Shown here piece by piece: positions 7,158 to 13,641 of a DNA stretch of 35,367 nt. Origin of the DNA: a virus; the IMG/VR virus record IMGVR_UViG_3300046536_000386, positions 1 to 35,367 of that record; one strand, given 5' to 3'. A model generated the notes under the pieces. That model did not search any database. It was not told where the DNA came from and saw nothing but the letters and a program-made list of their open reading frames with translations. A program made the translations under genes and the position numbers. How positions within the stretch are numbered: position 1 is the first letter of the stretch; the number at the start of each line of letters is the position of its first letter.

Positions 7158-7545
7158 ACGTGCGATGCTCCCCAAGGTTAAGGTAGCCGATCAATTCTTC
7201 GCGGGCCTCATCGAAACCGCGGCACACGGCGACGTAATACCCTTCTGCGCGCAGCTCGCGGATCATGTCTTTTTGCGCCTCGCTCAGTGCGCCGCCCTTG
7301 GTTCGCTTCAGTTCGATGTACATGCCGCAGTAGATGCCGCACGGCTTCGCGATCACGACATCGGGAATGCCAGCGGCGACGCCTTCCTTTTTTAAACGAA
7401 CCGCGGTGCGGAGTGACCGCTTCCCGCCGTTCGGCACGTGAAACGCAATCAGTTTCGGCATCGCCGCGCGCAACCACTGAAAGAACATCATCTGCTCGGT
7501 CGATTCGGTCGGCACGTGCTCGACGCCGCGCTTTGCTTCCTTCAT
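7150..7545 (-). CDS. VRR-NUC domain nuclease
   Basis: The ATG at 7545 makes an ATGA overlap with the upstream gene and gives 131 residues, essentially a single VRR-NUC domain (PF08774). The motifs are an N-terminal E-S-T-E-Q, G-V-A-A-G-I-P-D-V (55-63, catalytic Asp62), Y-I-E-L-K (77-81, Glu78/Lys80) and Q91. Stand-alone VRR-NUC proteins of phages cut branched DNA, in line with a junction-resolving role next to NinB and ERF. Confidence 0.85.
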   Translation of the reverse strand: MKEAKRGVEHVPTESTEQMMFFQWLRAAMPKLIAFHVPNGGKRSLRTAVRLKKEGVAAGIPDVVIAKPCGIYCGMYIELKRTKGGALSEAQKDMIRELRAEGYYVAVCRGFDEAREELIGYLNLGEHRTYE

Positions 7546-7727
7546 ATGCGTTTGTCGCTCCTGATATAAGCGTTCAACTCTTTGCGGGCTATCTGCGCGG
7601 CCTGCTCGCCGTGCTCCTGCCGCACCTTCTCGACGAGCGCGCCGGCCTTTGCGTAATAGCCTTGGCGCCCGTCTCGTGCTGCGTCGCGAAAGCGTTGCCA
7701 TGCCTCCGCGCGCTGTTGCTCCGTCAT
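7542..7727 (-). CDS. Small helical hypothetical protein
   Basis: The frame is open from a TTG at 7778, but the ATG at 7727 begins a compact 61-residue helical protein (M-T-E-Q-Q-R-A-E-A-W), Ala/Arg/Glu-rich and soluble. It is coupled to the VRR-NUC gene by an ATGA overlap and starts just after the stop of a possible 37-residue gene. The ribosome site is weak, suggesting reinitiation. I do not recognise it. Confidence 0.5.
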   Translation of the reverse strand: MTEQQRAEAWQRFRDAARDGRQGYYAKAGALVEKVRQEHGEQAAQIARKELNAYIRSDKRI

Positions 7728-7729
7728 CG

Positions 7730-7843
7730 TCAGCACCAAATCACATTTGCGAGCGAAACCGATCGCCGGAAGAACCAAGGCCCTGTTCCGAATTGGGAAT
7801 ATTCCGAGTAGGCCGACAGGTGCGGAACGATGACGGTGTGCAT
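7730..7843 (-). CDS. Possible 37-residue small protein
   Basis: An ATG at 7843, 13 nt after the acyl carrier gene stop, opens a 37-codon frame ending TGA at 7730, two nt before the next start. It fills almost exactly the gap between two genes of a tightly packed region, which is the main support. The product (M-H-T-V-I-V-P-H-L, aromatic-rich, ending in W-C) is not recognised, and the ribosome site is weak. Confidence 0.35.
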   Translation of the reverse strand: MHTVIVPHLSAYSEYSQFGTGPWFFRRSVSLANVIWC

Positions 7844-7855
7844 GGTGGTTCTCGG

Positions 7856-8110
7856 TTATTTGATGCGGGTTTTGACGTAATCGACTGCCTGCTGAACCGT
7901 TCCGATCTTGTCGGCGTCCTCGTCGCTAATCTCGATGCCGAACTCATCTTCGATCGCCATCACCATTTCGATGAGGTCGAGCGAGTCAAACCATAGATCG
8001 TTGGCGAGGTGGTCGGTCGGCTTGAATTCAAAAACAATCCCGTCCGACGCGATCATCTGGCATTCGACGATCTGGTTGACGCGCGCTTCGAGGTTGATTT
8101 GCGTAGTCAT
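7856..8110 (-). CDS. Acyl carrier protein
   Basis: The 84-residue acidic protein matches acyl carrier proteins in size and pattern: the phosphopantetheine site D-S-L-D with Ser43 at the start of helix II, followed by [16 protein letters not shown], and a helix III/IV end D-E-D-A-D-K-I-x-T-V-Q-Q-A-V-D-Y. The serine and flanking acidic residues are intact, so it should be modified by host holo-ACP synthase. No acyltransferase, ketosynthase or other acyl-chain gene is near; it sits among recombination genes. It may redirect or compete for host acyl-ACP enzymes, which is speculation. Confidence 0.85.
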   Translation of the reverse strand: MTTQINLEARVNQIVECQMIASDGIVFEFKPTDHLANDLWFDSLDLIEMVMAIEDEFGIEISDEDADKIGTVQQAVDYVKTRIK

Positions 8111-8117
8111 TTCACCC

Positions 8118-8612
8118 TCACTTGATGTCGATTCGCTTGCCGCGAACCAGCGAGCATCCCGGCACTTCGAAGCCGTCTTTGAGCGCTGCGGCGATCAGCT
8201 TCTTGTCAGGAGCCGGCGCGGGCGGCAGCGGCTCGGTCTTGTAGCTCGCGGGAATCAGCGATTCGTCTGCGATTTGCACGCTCGGCGGGTTGAGCGCGAT
8301 CTTGATCTTGAAAAACGGCGTCTCGATCTTGTCGCGGCCCGCCAGTTCCAGACCGTCGAGCAGGTATTTGCGGATTCGCGACGCGCGGTTTTCCATCGCC
8401 TTCGCGCGCTCGACCATCGCTTTCGCGTGCTCTTTGATCTGCTCGGCAGTCGCTTCGAGGTTGCGCGCGACGAATGCCGTGTTCATGCACTTCGTTTCGA
8501 GGTCGCCGCTGATCGATTCGAGCGTGTCTGCGAACGTCTGTTCGTCGAGTTCTAGGTCGATCAACTTTTCGGCTGATTCCCGATATTCGCGGGAGATTTC
8601 AAACAGGTTCAT
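8118..8612 (-). CDS. Gp157-like phage protein
   Basis: The 164-residue protein matches the Siphovirus Gp157 family (PF05565) in design: a helical, charged N-terminal two-thirds (about residues 1-90, likely coiled coil) followed by a beta-rich module with [13 protein letters not shown] and a D-x-x-L-I-P-x-x-Y motif. In streptococcal phage Sfi21 the protein is linked to phage resistance, and homologues lie in replication/recombination regions as here. GGAGAG precedes the ATG. It is the first gene after the promoter-terminator leader at 8642-8715. Confidence 0.75.
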   Translation of the reverse strand: MNLFEISREYRESAEKLIDLELDEQTFADTLESISGDLETKCMNTAFVARNLEATAEQIKEHAKAMVERAKAMENRASRIRKYLLDGLELAGRDKIETPFFKIKIALNPPSVQIADESLIPASYKTEPLPPAPAPDKKLIAAALKDGFEVPGCSLVRGKRIDIK

Positions 8613-8641
8613 TACTCTCTCCAGGGTAGTAGTGTAGGGCC

Positions 8642-8666
8642 AAAAAACGGCGCCTCTAAAGACGCC
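8642..8666 (-). terminator. Terminator/attenuator hairpin in the gp157 leader
   Basis: On the minus strand GGCGTC (8666-8661), a 6-nt loop and GGCGCC (8654-8649) form a 6-bp stem with one G-U pair, followed by G and six Ts. It ends upstream transcription, but it also lies downstream of a good promoter (8687-8715), so it could act as an attenuator or an antitermination target. Confidence 0.6.
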
Positions 8667-8686
8667 TTCGTTCTGACCACGTTGAT

Positions 8687-8715
8687 AGAATACCCGCGAG
8701 GTGCGGAACCGTCAA
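8687..8715 (-). promoter_or_regulatory. Leftward promoter upstream of gp157 gene
   Basis: TTGACG (8715-8710) and TATTCT (8692-8687) with a 17-nt spacer on the minus strand. The -35 overlaps the stop codon of the preceding gene. Expected start about 8680, only some 14 nt before the terminator-like hairpin. Confidence 0.55.
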
Positions 8716-8936
8716 GCGGTTTGGGCGCGACTTTCTTCGATTTTCGTGCGGCGCATGGTATCGACGTTGTGCTCGTGAAGAATGATCAGCCTGAGGTCGT
8801 TCGCCAGATCGATCACTTCCCCCGCGAGCATCACAGCCAAGTTCGTTACGCCGCTCGTCATCGTCTGCTCCAGCCTGTGCAGCGCCGCGCGCAGTTCGAG
8901 CGTTGCTTCGGCGCTGTTCTTCGTTTGTTCGGTCAT
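8712..8936 (-). CDS. Small helical hypothetical protein
   Basis: A 74-residue, mainly helical acidic protein coupled by an ATGA overlap to the gene before it. The middle holds a hydrophobic segment (V-T-N-L-A-V-M-L-A-G) too short and polar to be a clear membrane span. I do not recognise a family. Confidence 0.55.
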   Translation of the reverse strand: MTEQTKNSAEATLELRAALHRLEQTMTSGVTNLAVMLAGEVIDLANDLRLIILHEHNVDTMRRTKIEESRAQTA

Positions 8937-9238
8937 TTTGTGGTCTCGGTGGTTTTCGGGGCTGATTGCACGTGCTTCCAGTCGTCGTAGAGGCGACGCG
9001 CAGCGGTTCCGAATGTGCCGTCTTTGCGCTGCGGATTGCCGATCACCCAGACGCTATAAGAGGAATGCTGCACATCGGCGACTTGGTATCGAACGCCCTT
9101 GCATTCGACAATATCGCCAATCGCGACGCCGGCGATCCGCATGCGCTCCTGCTTCAACAAACCTTCCTGCCGCTGCAATTCCGCTTTCAGGTTCGCGATG
9201 CGCGACATGATCGCGTCTTCTTCTTTGCTCTTTGCCAT
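8933..9238 (-). CDS. Hypothetical protein with N-terminal coiled coil
   Basis: The 101-residue protein begins with a charged helix (about residues 4-35, K-E-E-D-A-I-M-S-R-I-A-N-L-K, coiled-coil-like) and continues as a small beta-rich domain (G-D-I-V-E-C-K-G-V-R-Y-Q-V), reminiscent of phage proteins that pair a helical handle with an SH3-like barrel. It lies just after ssb. The function is unknown. Confidence 0.55.
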   Translation of the reverse strand: MAKSKEEDAIMSRIANLKAELQRQEGLLKQERMRIAGVAIGDIVECKGVRYQVADVQHSSYSVWVIGNPQRKDGTFGTAARRLYDDWKHVQSAPKTTETTK

Positions 9239-9282
9239 GATCTCGCTCGATGGATGCCCGGCGCGGGGCCGGGCGATTGGCC

Positions 9283-9747
9283 TTAGAAGGGAATGTTGTC
9301 CGAGTCGTCGTCATCGAATCCGCCGCTCGGTTGCTGCGGCTGCTGGCGCTGATTGCTCGCGCGCTGCTGTCGCGGCGCTCCGGTGCTCGGATTGCGCGGC
9401 GCGTTCTCGTTGTCCTGGCGCGCGCCGAGCATCTTGAACGTGTCGACGCGCAGCTCGGTCACGTACTTTTGCGTGCCGTCTTTCGCCTCATACGAGCGCG
9501 TCTGCATCTTGCCTTCGACGAGCACTTGCGCGCCCTTCTTCAGATATTCGCCTGCGATTTCGGCTTGGCGCTTGAAGCACGCGCAGCGGAACCATTCGGT
9601 TTTCTCTTTCCGCTCGCCGCTCGCGTCTTTCCACGTCTCGGTGACGGCGACGCTGAAGCTCGCGACCGCATCGCCGTTGCTCAAGTAGCGCACTTCCGGG
9701 TCTTGCCCCAGGTTGCCCGCGATAATTACTTTCTGGTAACTAGCCAT
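9283..9747 (-). CDS. ssb: Single-stranded DNA-binding protein
   Basis: The 154-residue protein has the OB-fold of bacterial SSB at residues 1-110 ([27 protein letters not shown]), a Gln/Pro/Gly-rich linker and the acidic tip [10 protein letters not shown] that recruits partner proteins. GAGAGGA supports the ATG. It coats single strands in phage replication and recombination; NinB and ERF of the same region are expected to act on SSB-DNA. Confidence 0.95.
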   Translation of the reverse strand: MASYQKVIIAGNLGQDPEVRYLSNGDAVASFSVAVTETWKDASGERKEKTEWFRCACFKRQAEIAGEYLKKGAQVLVEGKMQTRSYEAKDGTQKYVTELRVDTFKMLGARQDNENAPRNPSTGAPRQQRASNQRQQPQQPSGGFDDDDSDNIPF

Positions 9748-9765
9748 ATCATTCCTCTCTTCTGC

Positions 9766-9963
9766 TTAGGCGCGCGCTTGGCGCGGGTTACGTGCGATCG
9801 GCACATTGTCGATCCAGACCGTCACTTTCTGACCTGTCATATGCGCGAGCATTGCAGCGAATGATGAGCAGGCGTTTTGCACAAGTGCGGGCGTCGATTC
9901 TTTTGCCAGTGCCAGCGCGTCGAGGTCGCGGCGCGCGGCTTGGCGCAGGGGGTGGGCGATCAT
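9766..9963 (-). CDS. Small hypothetical protein
   Basis: The open frame reaches 10242, but that part overlaps the next gene. The ATG at 9963 makes an ATGA overlap and gives 65 residues with a basic N-terminus and a helical middle (A-L-V-Q-N-A-C-S-S-F-A-A-M-L-A-H). I do not recognise a family. Confidence 0.55.
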   Translation of the reverse strand: MIAHPLRQAARRDLDALALAKESTPALVQNACSSFAAMLAHMTGQKVTVWIDNVPIARNPRQARA

Positions 9964-10328
9964 TTTTGAGCGCGCTGTTCGCGCCATTCCTTCGCACGCT
10001 TCACGCCGACGCGATACATGCACATGACGTTGTGGAACAAGGGCGCTTGCATGATGCTGTCGTAAAACTCGCCCTTCCCGGTCATGACGCCTTGCTTTAC
10101 CTTGCAGCGCCGCGTCGCGAACTCGTCGTAGGCGTACTCGCTCCCCCAATATTCCTGCTGCGTTTTGCTCAACTCGTCCCAGTGGACATAGAGCGCGCGG
10201 TCGACTTCCTCGGTATCCGGCATGTCGCACACCCGAATCCAAGCCGGATTCTTCCGGCAGAACTCGGCGGCATGCGCGGATGCCTGCTCGACACTGAAGT
10301 ACTCGCCAGTGTTCTCTCTTGCACTCAT
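9960..10328 (-). CDS. Hypothetical early protein
   Basis: Start at the ATG 10328, preceded by GAGAGG, giving 122 residues; the longer frame to 10436 runs into the neighbouring gene. The sequence is mixed alpha/beta with many aromatic and acidic residues (E-Y-W-G-S-E-Y-A-Y-D-E-F) and two Cys. No motif that I can name. It is coupled to the next gene by ATGA. Confidence 0.6.
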   Translation of the reverse strand: MSARENTGEYFSVEQASAHAAEFCRKNPAWIRVCDMPDTEEVDRALYVHWDELSKTQQEYWGSEYAYDEFATRRCKVKQGVMTGKGEFYDSIMQAPLFHNVMCMYRVGVKRAKEWREQRAQK

Positions 10329-10377
10329 ATCATCCCTCTCTTCGCTATCCGGCGCGCGAGGGCGCCGGGTGTGATTG

Positions 10378-10749
10378 TTAGAACGGCGAGTCAACGTCGA
10401 TGATGTCGTCGCCGGACGGCCCTGCGATTGCAGCAACGCGCGACTCGTCTACCAAGCGCGCTTCGCCGTCGATTTCGGTCGGGCGCGGCTTGCACTTTTC
10501 GCGGTACTCGCTATTCGTCATGTGAAGCGCGAACTTGCTTGCGTCAACACGCTTGAGCTCGATTTCTGTGTTGCCCGCCTCGCGAACCCAATCGATGCTT
10601 TTCATCGACTCGGGCGGCGTATGCGGGTAGCACGATGCAGACGTGATCGGCGTCGAGTCCATCAGCATCGCGTATGCGCGCATCGCGATTTCGCGGTCAT
10701 CAAACGCAAGTTTCGTGTAACCGATGGTGATGATGTATTTTTGGTTCAT
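10378..10749 (-). CDS. Hypothetical early protein
   Basis: Two ATGs lie close together (10755 and 10749). GGAG is 3 nt from the first and 9 nt from the second, so I choose the second, giving 123 residues. The N-terminal 30 residues read as beta-alpha (Y-I-I-T-I-G-Y-T-K-L-A-F, then R-E-I-A-M-R-A-Y-A-M-L-M) and the C-terminus is acidic (G-D-D-I-I-D-V-D), similar to SSB-like tips. Unknown function; between erf and ssb a recombination accessory role is possible. Confidence 0.55.
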   Translation of the reverse strand: MNQKYIITIGYTKLAFDDREIAMRAYAMLMDSTPITSASCYPHTPPESMKSIDWVREAGNTEIELKRVDASKFALHMTNSEYREKCKPRPTEIDGEARLVDESRVAAIAGPSGDDIIDVDSPF

Positions 10750-10795
10750 GGTCATCTTCTCCGTATGCCGGCGCGCTCTGGCGCCGGGTGTGTGA

Positions 10796-11452
10796 TTACG
10801 CTGCGGCTTCGGCCGGCTCTTGCTTCGTGTGCGCGTCGATGACTTCCTGCTTTGCGAGCTTGAATTGCTCGTAAGCGTCGGCGTCGTTCAGTTCGCTCGC
10901 ATGCTTGCGCGCGGCATCGAACGCGGCTTTGAGCGCTTCGCCAGTCTTTGCGCCCTTGATCGCGGCGACGTGGCGCTTGACGTCGGCGGGCTTCATGGCT
11001 TGCGCGGCGACTTGGTGCGTATGCGCGTCGGCGTCATTGTCGCCTTCGGTCGGGATGCAGAAGGCTTGCATCGCAGCGTATTTGAACGCAGCGCTCGCGG
11101 CCTTGTTCGTCGCTTTGTCGCCCGAATCCATCGCCTCGCCGTACATCACGCACTTGTGCGAGCTGCCGTCGTCGGCGCATACGAACGTGAATTCGACCTT
11201 GACCGTCACCGAGAACAGGACGCCGCCGTTATTGCTCTTGCGCTCGGTCACGACGCGCTCAAGCTGGTTCGGCAACATCATCAGGCGGTGCTCCGCGAGG
11301 ATCGACGAAAGCGCGTTGTAAACGTCGTCAATCCCACGAAAAGCATACTTCTGCTGCACGTTCTGGCGATCCTTGGCGATGCCGGCCTTCGACATTGCGG
11401 ACATCACAGCGGCTATTGCGGCGTACACCTTCGGGGCTTGATTCGTTTCCAT
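10796..11452 (-). CDS. erf: ERF-family single-strand annealing protein
   Basis: The 218-residue protein has the ERF superfamily N-terminal domain (PF04404): an initial amphipathic helix, Y-A-F-R-G-I-D-D-V-Y-N-A-L, then beta strands (V-L-F-S-V-T-V-K-V-E-F-T-F) and the G-E-A-M-D-S-G-D-K-A-T-N-K-A-A-S-A-A-F-K-Y-A segment typical of the family. Such proteins form rings that anneal complementary strands, like P22 Erf. GGAGAG precedes the ATG. The C-terminus is helical and Lys-rich. It works with SSB, NinB and the nucleases downstream. Confidence 0.9.
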   Translation of the reverse strand: METNQAPKVYAAIAAVMSAMSKAGIAKDRQNVQQKYAFRGIDDVYNALSSILAEHRLMMLPNQLERVVTERKSNNGGVLFSVTVKVEFTFVCADDGSSHKCVMYGEAMDSGDKATNKAASAAFKYAAMQAFCIPTEGDNDADAHTHQVAAQAMKPADVKRHVAAIKGAKTGEALKAAFDAARKHASELNDADAYEQFKLAKQEVIDAHTKQEPAEAAA

Positions 11453-11534
11453 TTTCGTTCTCTCCGTGGGTTTTTAGATACTGCTGTTCCTGCTCTTCGA
11501 GGTATTGCTGCGCTTCGCGGTCGTCGTCGCTCAT
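11328..11534 (-). CDS. Small acidic protein overlapping erf
   Basis: The ATG at 11534 overlaps the stop of the 29-residue gene before it (ATGA). The first 36 residues are acidic and helical (D-D-D-R-E-A-Q-Q-Y-L-E-E). The frame then enters erf for about 120 nt and ends in Arg-rich shadow sequence. Either the overlap is real, or the gene is a coupling leader whose translation opens the erf start. Total 68 residues. Confidence 0.45.
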   Translation of the reverse strand: MSDDDREAQQYLEEQEQQYLKTHGENENGNESSPEGVRRNSRCDVRNVEGRHRQGSPERAAEVCFSWD

Positions 11535-11620
11535 ATCGGGTTGAGTCCGTAGGCGGCACAGTAGGCGAGGAACATTCCAAAGACGATCGCGATCGTCCAA
11601 TCGAACATTCGCGTGCTCAT
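11531..11620 (-). CDS. 29-residue membrane peptide
   Basis: Linked at both ends by ATGA overlaps to its neighbours, this 29-codon gene encodes a single hydrophobic segment (W-T-I-A-I-V-F-G-M-F-L-A-Y-C-A-A-Y) after a short polar start. It is a likely one-span inner-membrane peptide. The double coupling is the reason to believe it; the function is unknown. Confidence 0.55.
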   Translation of the reverse strand: MSTRMFDWTIAIVFGMFLAYCAAYGLNPI

Positions 11621-11844
11621 GACAGCACCTTGGTCAAGAGCGTCGACATGCGTTCGAGGATGGTGATTTGGCGCTCGATTTCGATTGCGCGGGCTTGCTG
11701 CTGCGCGAGGTATACGCGGCTTGAGCGGGCGTCGCCGCCGTCTTGCTTGATCAGCATTTCGGCGACTTCGACGCCGCTGCGGGCGCTGAATCGAGCTGCT
11801 TCGATGAGTTCTTTGAACTGCGCGGGAGATTTGGTCTGGCTCAT
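11617..11844 (-). CDS. Small helical hypothetical protein
   Basis: Start at ATG 11844 with AAGGAA nine nt upstream, giving 75 residues. The frame is open back to 11895, but that segment contains the promoter and operator. The protein is helical and basic, and ends in an amphipathic helix (I-E-I-E-R-Q-I-T-I-L-E-R-M-S-T-L-L). It is the first gene after the promoter at 11891-11918, so it heads the recombination unit. Confidence 0.6.
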   Translation of the reverse strand: MSQTKSPAQFKELIEAARFSARSGVEVAEMLIKQDGGDARSSRVYLAQQQARAIEIERQITILERMSTLLTKVLS

Positions 11845-11881
11845 GATCGTGTTTCCTTTCGCTGGTGGGTTGTGTGCTGCG

Positions 11882-11918
11882 TTGAGATGAATCATATCTC
11901 AATGGTGGGTAGTGTCAA
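11882..11918 (-). promoter_or_regulatory. Leftward promoter with palindromic operator
   Basis: On the minus strand TTGACA (11918-11913) and TATGAT (11896-11891) are separated by 16 nt, an excellent sigma-70 match. The -10 lies within an inverted repeat TTGAGAT-7 nt-ATCTCAA (11882-11888/11896-11902), so a dimeric regulator binding there would block it. It drives erf, ssb and the genes beyond. Confidence 0.7.
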
Positions 11919-11944
11919 GCGTTTTCTCTCCAAAAGAGATGAAA

Positions 11945-12442
11945 TTAGCTCGGCACAAACCCTAGCTCGGCGAAACGAGCCTGAAGCGCCTGGTGTGCGC
12001 GAACTTCGAGAGCGTGAACGGCGCGCGCGACTTTCGTTCCTAGGCGCGATGCGCTCGCTTGCGAGACGCCGCAATCCTTCGCTATCTGCACGGTCGTCGG
12101 CATGTACGCTTCGCCGAACGTGAATTCGCGTTCGATGATGGCCTCTAGGAGCCCCGAATTCGCGTGCAGGTGGCTCAGGTGGAACTTGAGCAGCGCGAGG
12201 GCTTGCGCGTGCTTCTGATCAGCGTCGTCGGCCTTCTGCGCGCTCCAGCGGCGCCCCTCGTACTTGCGCAGCGTGCCAGGGTCGCGGTGATAGCGCGCGA
12301 TGACTGCGGCGCGCTCGACGGCGCTCAGCGTCGAGTCGATGGCTTGCATCGCCCATGCTGCGTCTGTAATTTCATCCTCCCACCCCCGCTTCTCTGTCAC
12401 GGTGGATCGCGCGACGGACTCGGAGTAACCCGGAACCTTCAC
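11945..12442 (-). CDS. HTH-containing early regulator or antiterminator-like protein
   Basis: The open frame reaches 12673 but overlaps the Cys-rich gene. I take the GTG at 12442, 8 nt after that gene's stop, giving 165 residues, with translation by reinitiation since no good ribosome site is visible; a start further in is possible. The first part contains A-M-Q-A-I-D-S-T-L-S-A-V-E-R-A-A-V-I-A-R-Y-H, and the C-terminus an HTH-like T-T-V-Q-I-A-K-D-C-G-V-S-Q-A-S-A-S-R. This layout recalls phage Q-type antiterminators or sigma-like regulators, but I cannot name a family. Confidence 0.5.
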   Translation of the reverse strand: MKVPGYSESVARSTVTEKRGWEDEITDAAWAMQAIDSTLSAVERAAVIARYHRDPGTLRKYEGRRWSAQKADDADQKHAQALALLKFHLSHLHANSGLLEAIIEREFTFGEAYMPTTVQIAKDCGVSQASASRLGTKVARAVHALEVRAHQALQARFAELGFVPS

Positions 12443-12450
12443 CGCGGAGG

Positions 12451-12678
12451 CTAGCGCGAGCGTTTCGAAAACGCTTTCGAGCGCTCGATGTACCGTTGCA
12501 AAGGGGTGAACTCCACGCACCGCGCCCGCATTACTCGATCCTTCGCGCATATCCAGTCTCCCAGCAGTTCCGTTTTGCCTAATGACCATGTGCAGTGCCT
12601 GCACTCCGGGTTGCGCTCTTCGCGCTCGATCAAAATATCCAGTGGGTTCCGCGTGTCGCCGCGCCTCGCCCACGTCAT
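12451..12678 (-). CDS. Small Cys-rich (probable zinc-binding) protein
   Basis: The ATG at 12678 makes an ATGA overlap with the preceding gene, giving 75 residues; the frame to 12714 would run into it. C26-x2-C29 with later C44 and C54 gives four possible zinc ligands in a compact, basic protein. Phage proteins of this type often bind nucleic acid or another protein. No family recognised. Confidence 0.6.
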   Translation of the reverse strand: MTWARRGDTRNPLDILIEREERNPECRHCTWSLGKTELLGDWICAKDRVMRARCVEFTPLQRYIERSKAFSKRSR

Positions 12679-12959
12679 GCGAACAAATCCGGCGCGCTCG
12701 CGACGAGCTTGCATGTGCGCCGCGTAATCGGGTCTTTGATCCGTGCGCCCGGCTCGATCACGGTGCCAGTCGCGAGCAGTTCATTCACGCGCCCCGTCAC
12801 CGACTGGATCGGCAGACGCAGCGCGCGGGATATGGCGTTGCGCGTGACGCCGGCCGGGTAGATCGTCCGCAAGAAGCGCTCGACGGCGATGCGCTGGCGG
12901 TCGGCTTTTCCTTCGGCGCGGTGCTCGTCGAGTGCTTCTATGCTGGTCGATGCGGTCAT
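12675..12959 (-). CDS. Winged-helix DNA-binding protein
   Basis: The 94-residue protein has a helix R-I-A-V-E-R-F-L-R-T-I, then the HTH T-R-N-A-I-S-R-A-L-R-L-P-I-Q-S-V-T-G-R-V-N-E-L and a short wing (G-T-V-I-E-P). This MarR/DprA-like small winged helix is common in replication regions of phages. It is translated between the replication accessory gene (stop at 12967) and the Cys-rich protein. Confidence 0.65.
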   Translation of the reverse strand: MTASTSIEALDEHRAEGKADRQRIAVERFLRTIYPAGVTRNAISRALRLPIQSVTGRVNELLATGTVIEPGARIKDPITRRTCKLVASAPDLFA

Positions 12960-12966
12960 TTCTGGC

Positions 12967-13641
12967 CTATGCGGTTGGAATATCCTCAGGTGATTTTAAC
13001 GCAAATGCTCTCGTCGGGGTAGCATTTGCGGGCAAAAATTTGGTCGCCTCGGTGAATGCGATGCGCGGCGTGTTCGAGCCGTTTTGCAGCACGAGTTGCG
13101 CCTTCTTCGGGTCGCCGATCAGCAAAGGGGGCTGAACCGGGTAGCCCTGGCGCGCGTTGTAATCCTCCGGCGTGCCGATGAGTTTCGACGGGTACGGCGG
13201 CACTTCCCCGCGCATCTTGTAGCCGCGGTAACGGTTCACGAACTCGTTTTGCGTGAACGGGTACTGCTCGGAGTCGGTGCGGCACAGTTTGATCCAGCCC
13301 CCCATATCCTCGACGACGCGGTGAATCAGCGGATCGTCGAACACGACCGAATACTGATCGCCACGCGTGCGGATCGCGTAATCGACCGACGACCATGCGC
13401 TGTTGGCGGAATCCTTCGTCGAGCCTTGCAGCATTTTCACGACGTCGGCGGGCTTCGGGCACCACTGCCCGGAATCGGGGTTCATGGCGTGCTGTCCGAG
13501 CGCGCGTTCGACCGCGGCAATGTCGAACGGCTCCATCGCCATTGTCCACACGTTCAGGGCGAAGTCCGAAAAATCCTGGCGATAGAAGGCGTGAACATCG
13601 GCCAGCACTGCGGCGAGACGAAGTTGGTCATTCTGTTTCAT
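12967..13641 (-). CDS. Phage replication accessory protein (DUF6475/helicase-loader-like)
   Basis: The 224-residue protein has an N-terminal helical domain (L-A-A-V-L-A-D-V-H-A-F-Y-R, F-D-I-A-A-V-E-R-A-L-G-Q-H) and the motif G-Q-W-C-P-K-P-A-D-V-V-K-M-L seen in a phage family recorded as DUF6475. It overlaps the end of the O-like gene by 14 nt. The position after an O-like initiator is where a helicase loader is usually encoded (O/P order), and the N-terminus resembles G39P-type loaders. Loader function is an inference. Confidence 0.6.
   Translation of the reverse strand: MKQNDQLRLAAVLADVHAFYRQDFSDFALNVWTMAMEPFDIAAVERALGQHAMNPDSGQWCPKPADVVKMLQGSTKDSANSAWSSVDYAIRTRGDQYSVVFDDPLIHRVVEDMGGWIKLCRTDSEQYPFTQNEFVNRYRGYKMRGEVPPYPSKLIGTPEDYNARQGYPVQPPLLIGDPKKAQLVLQNGSNTPRIAFTEATKFLPANATPTRAFALKSPEDIPTA

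Noticed and set aside
10820-11890. 356-codon open frame on the plus strand
   Set aside because: Antisense to erf and its upstream genes, and it contains the leftward operator region.
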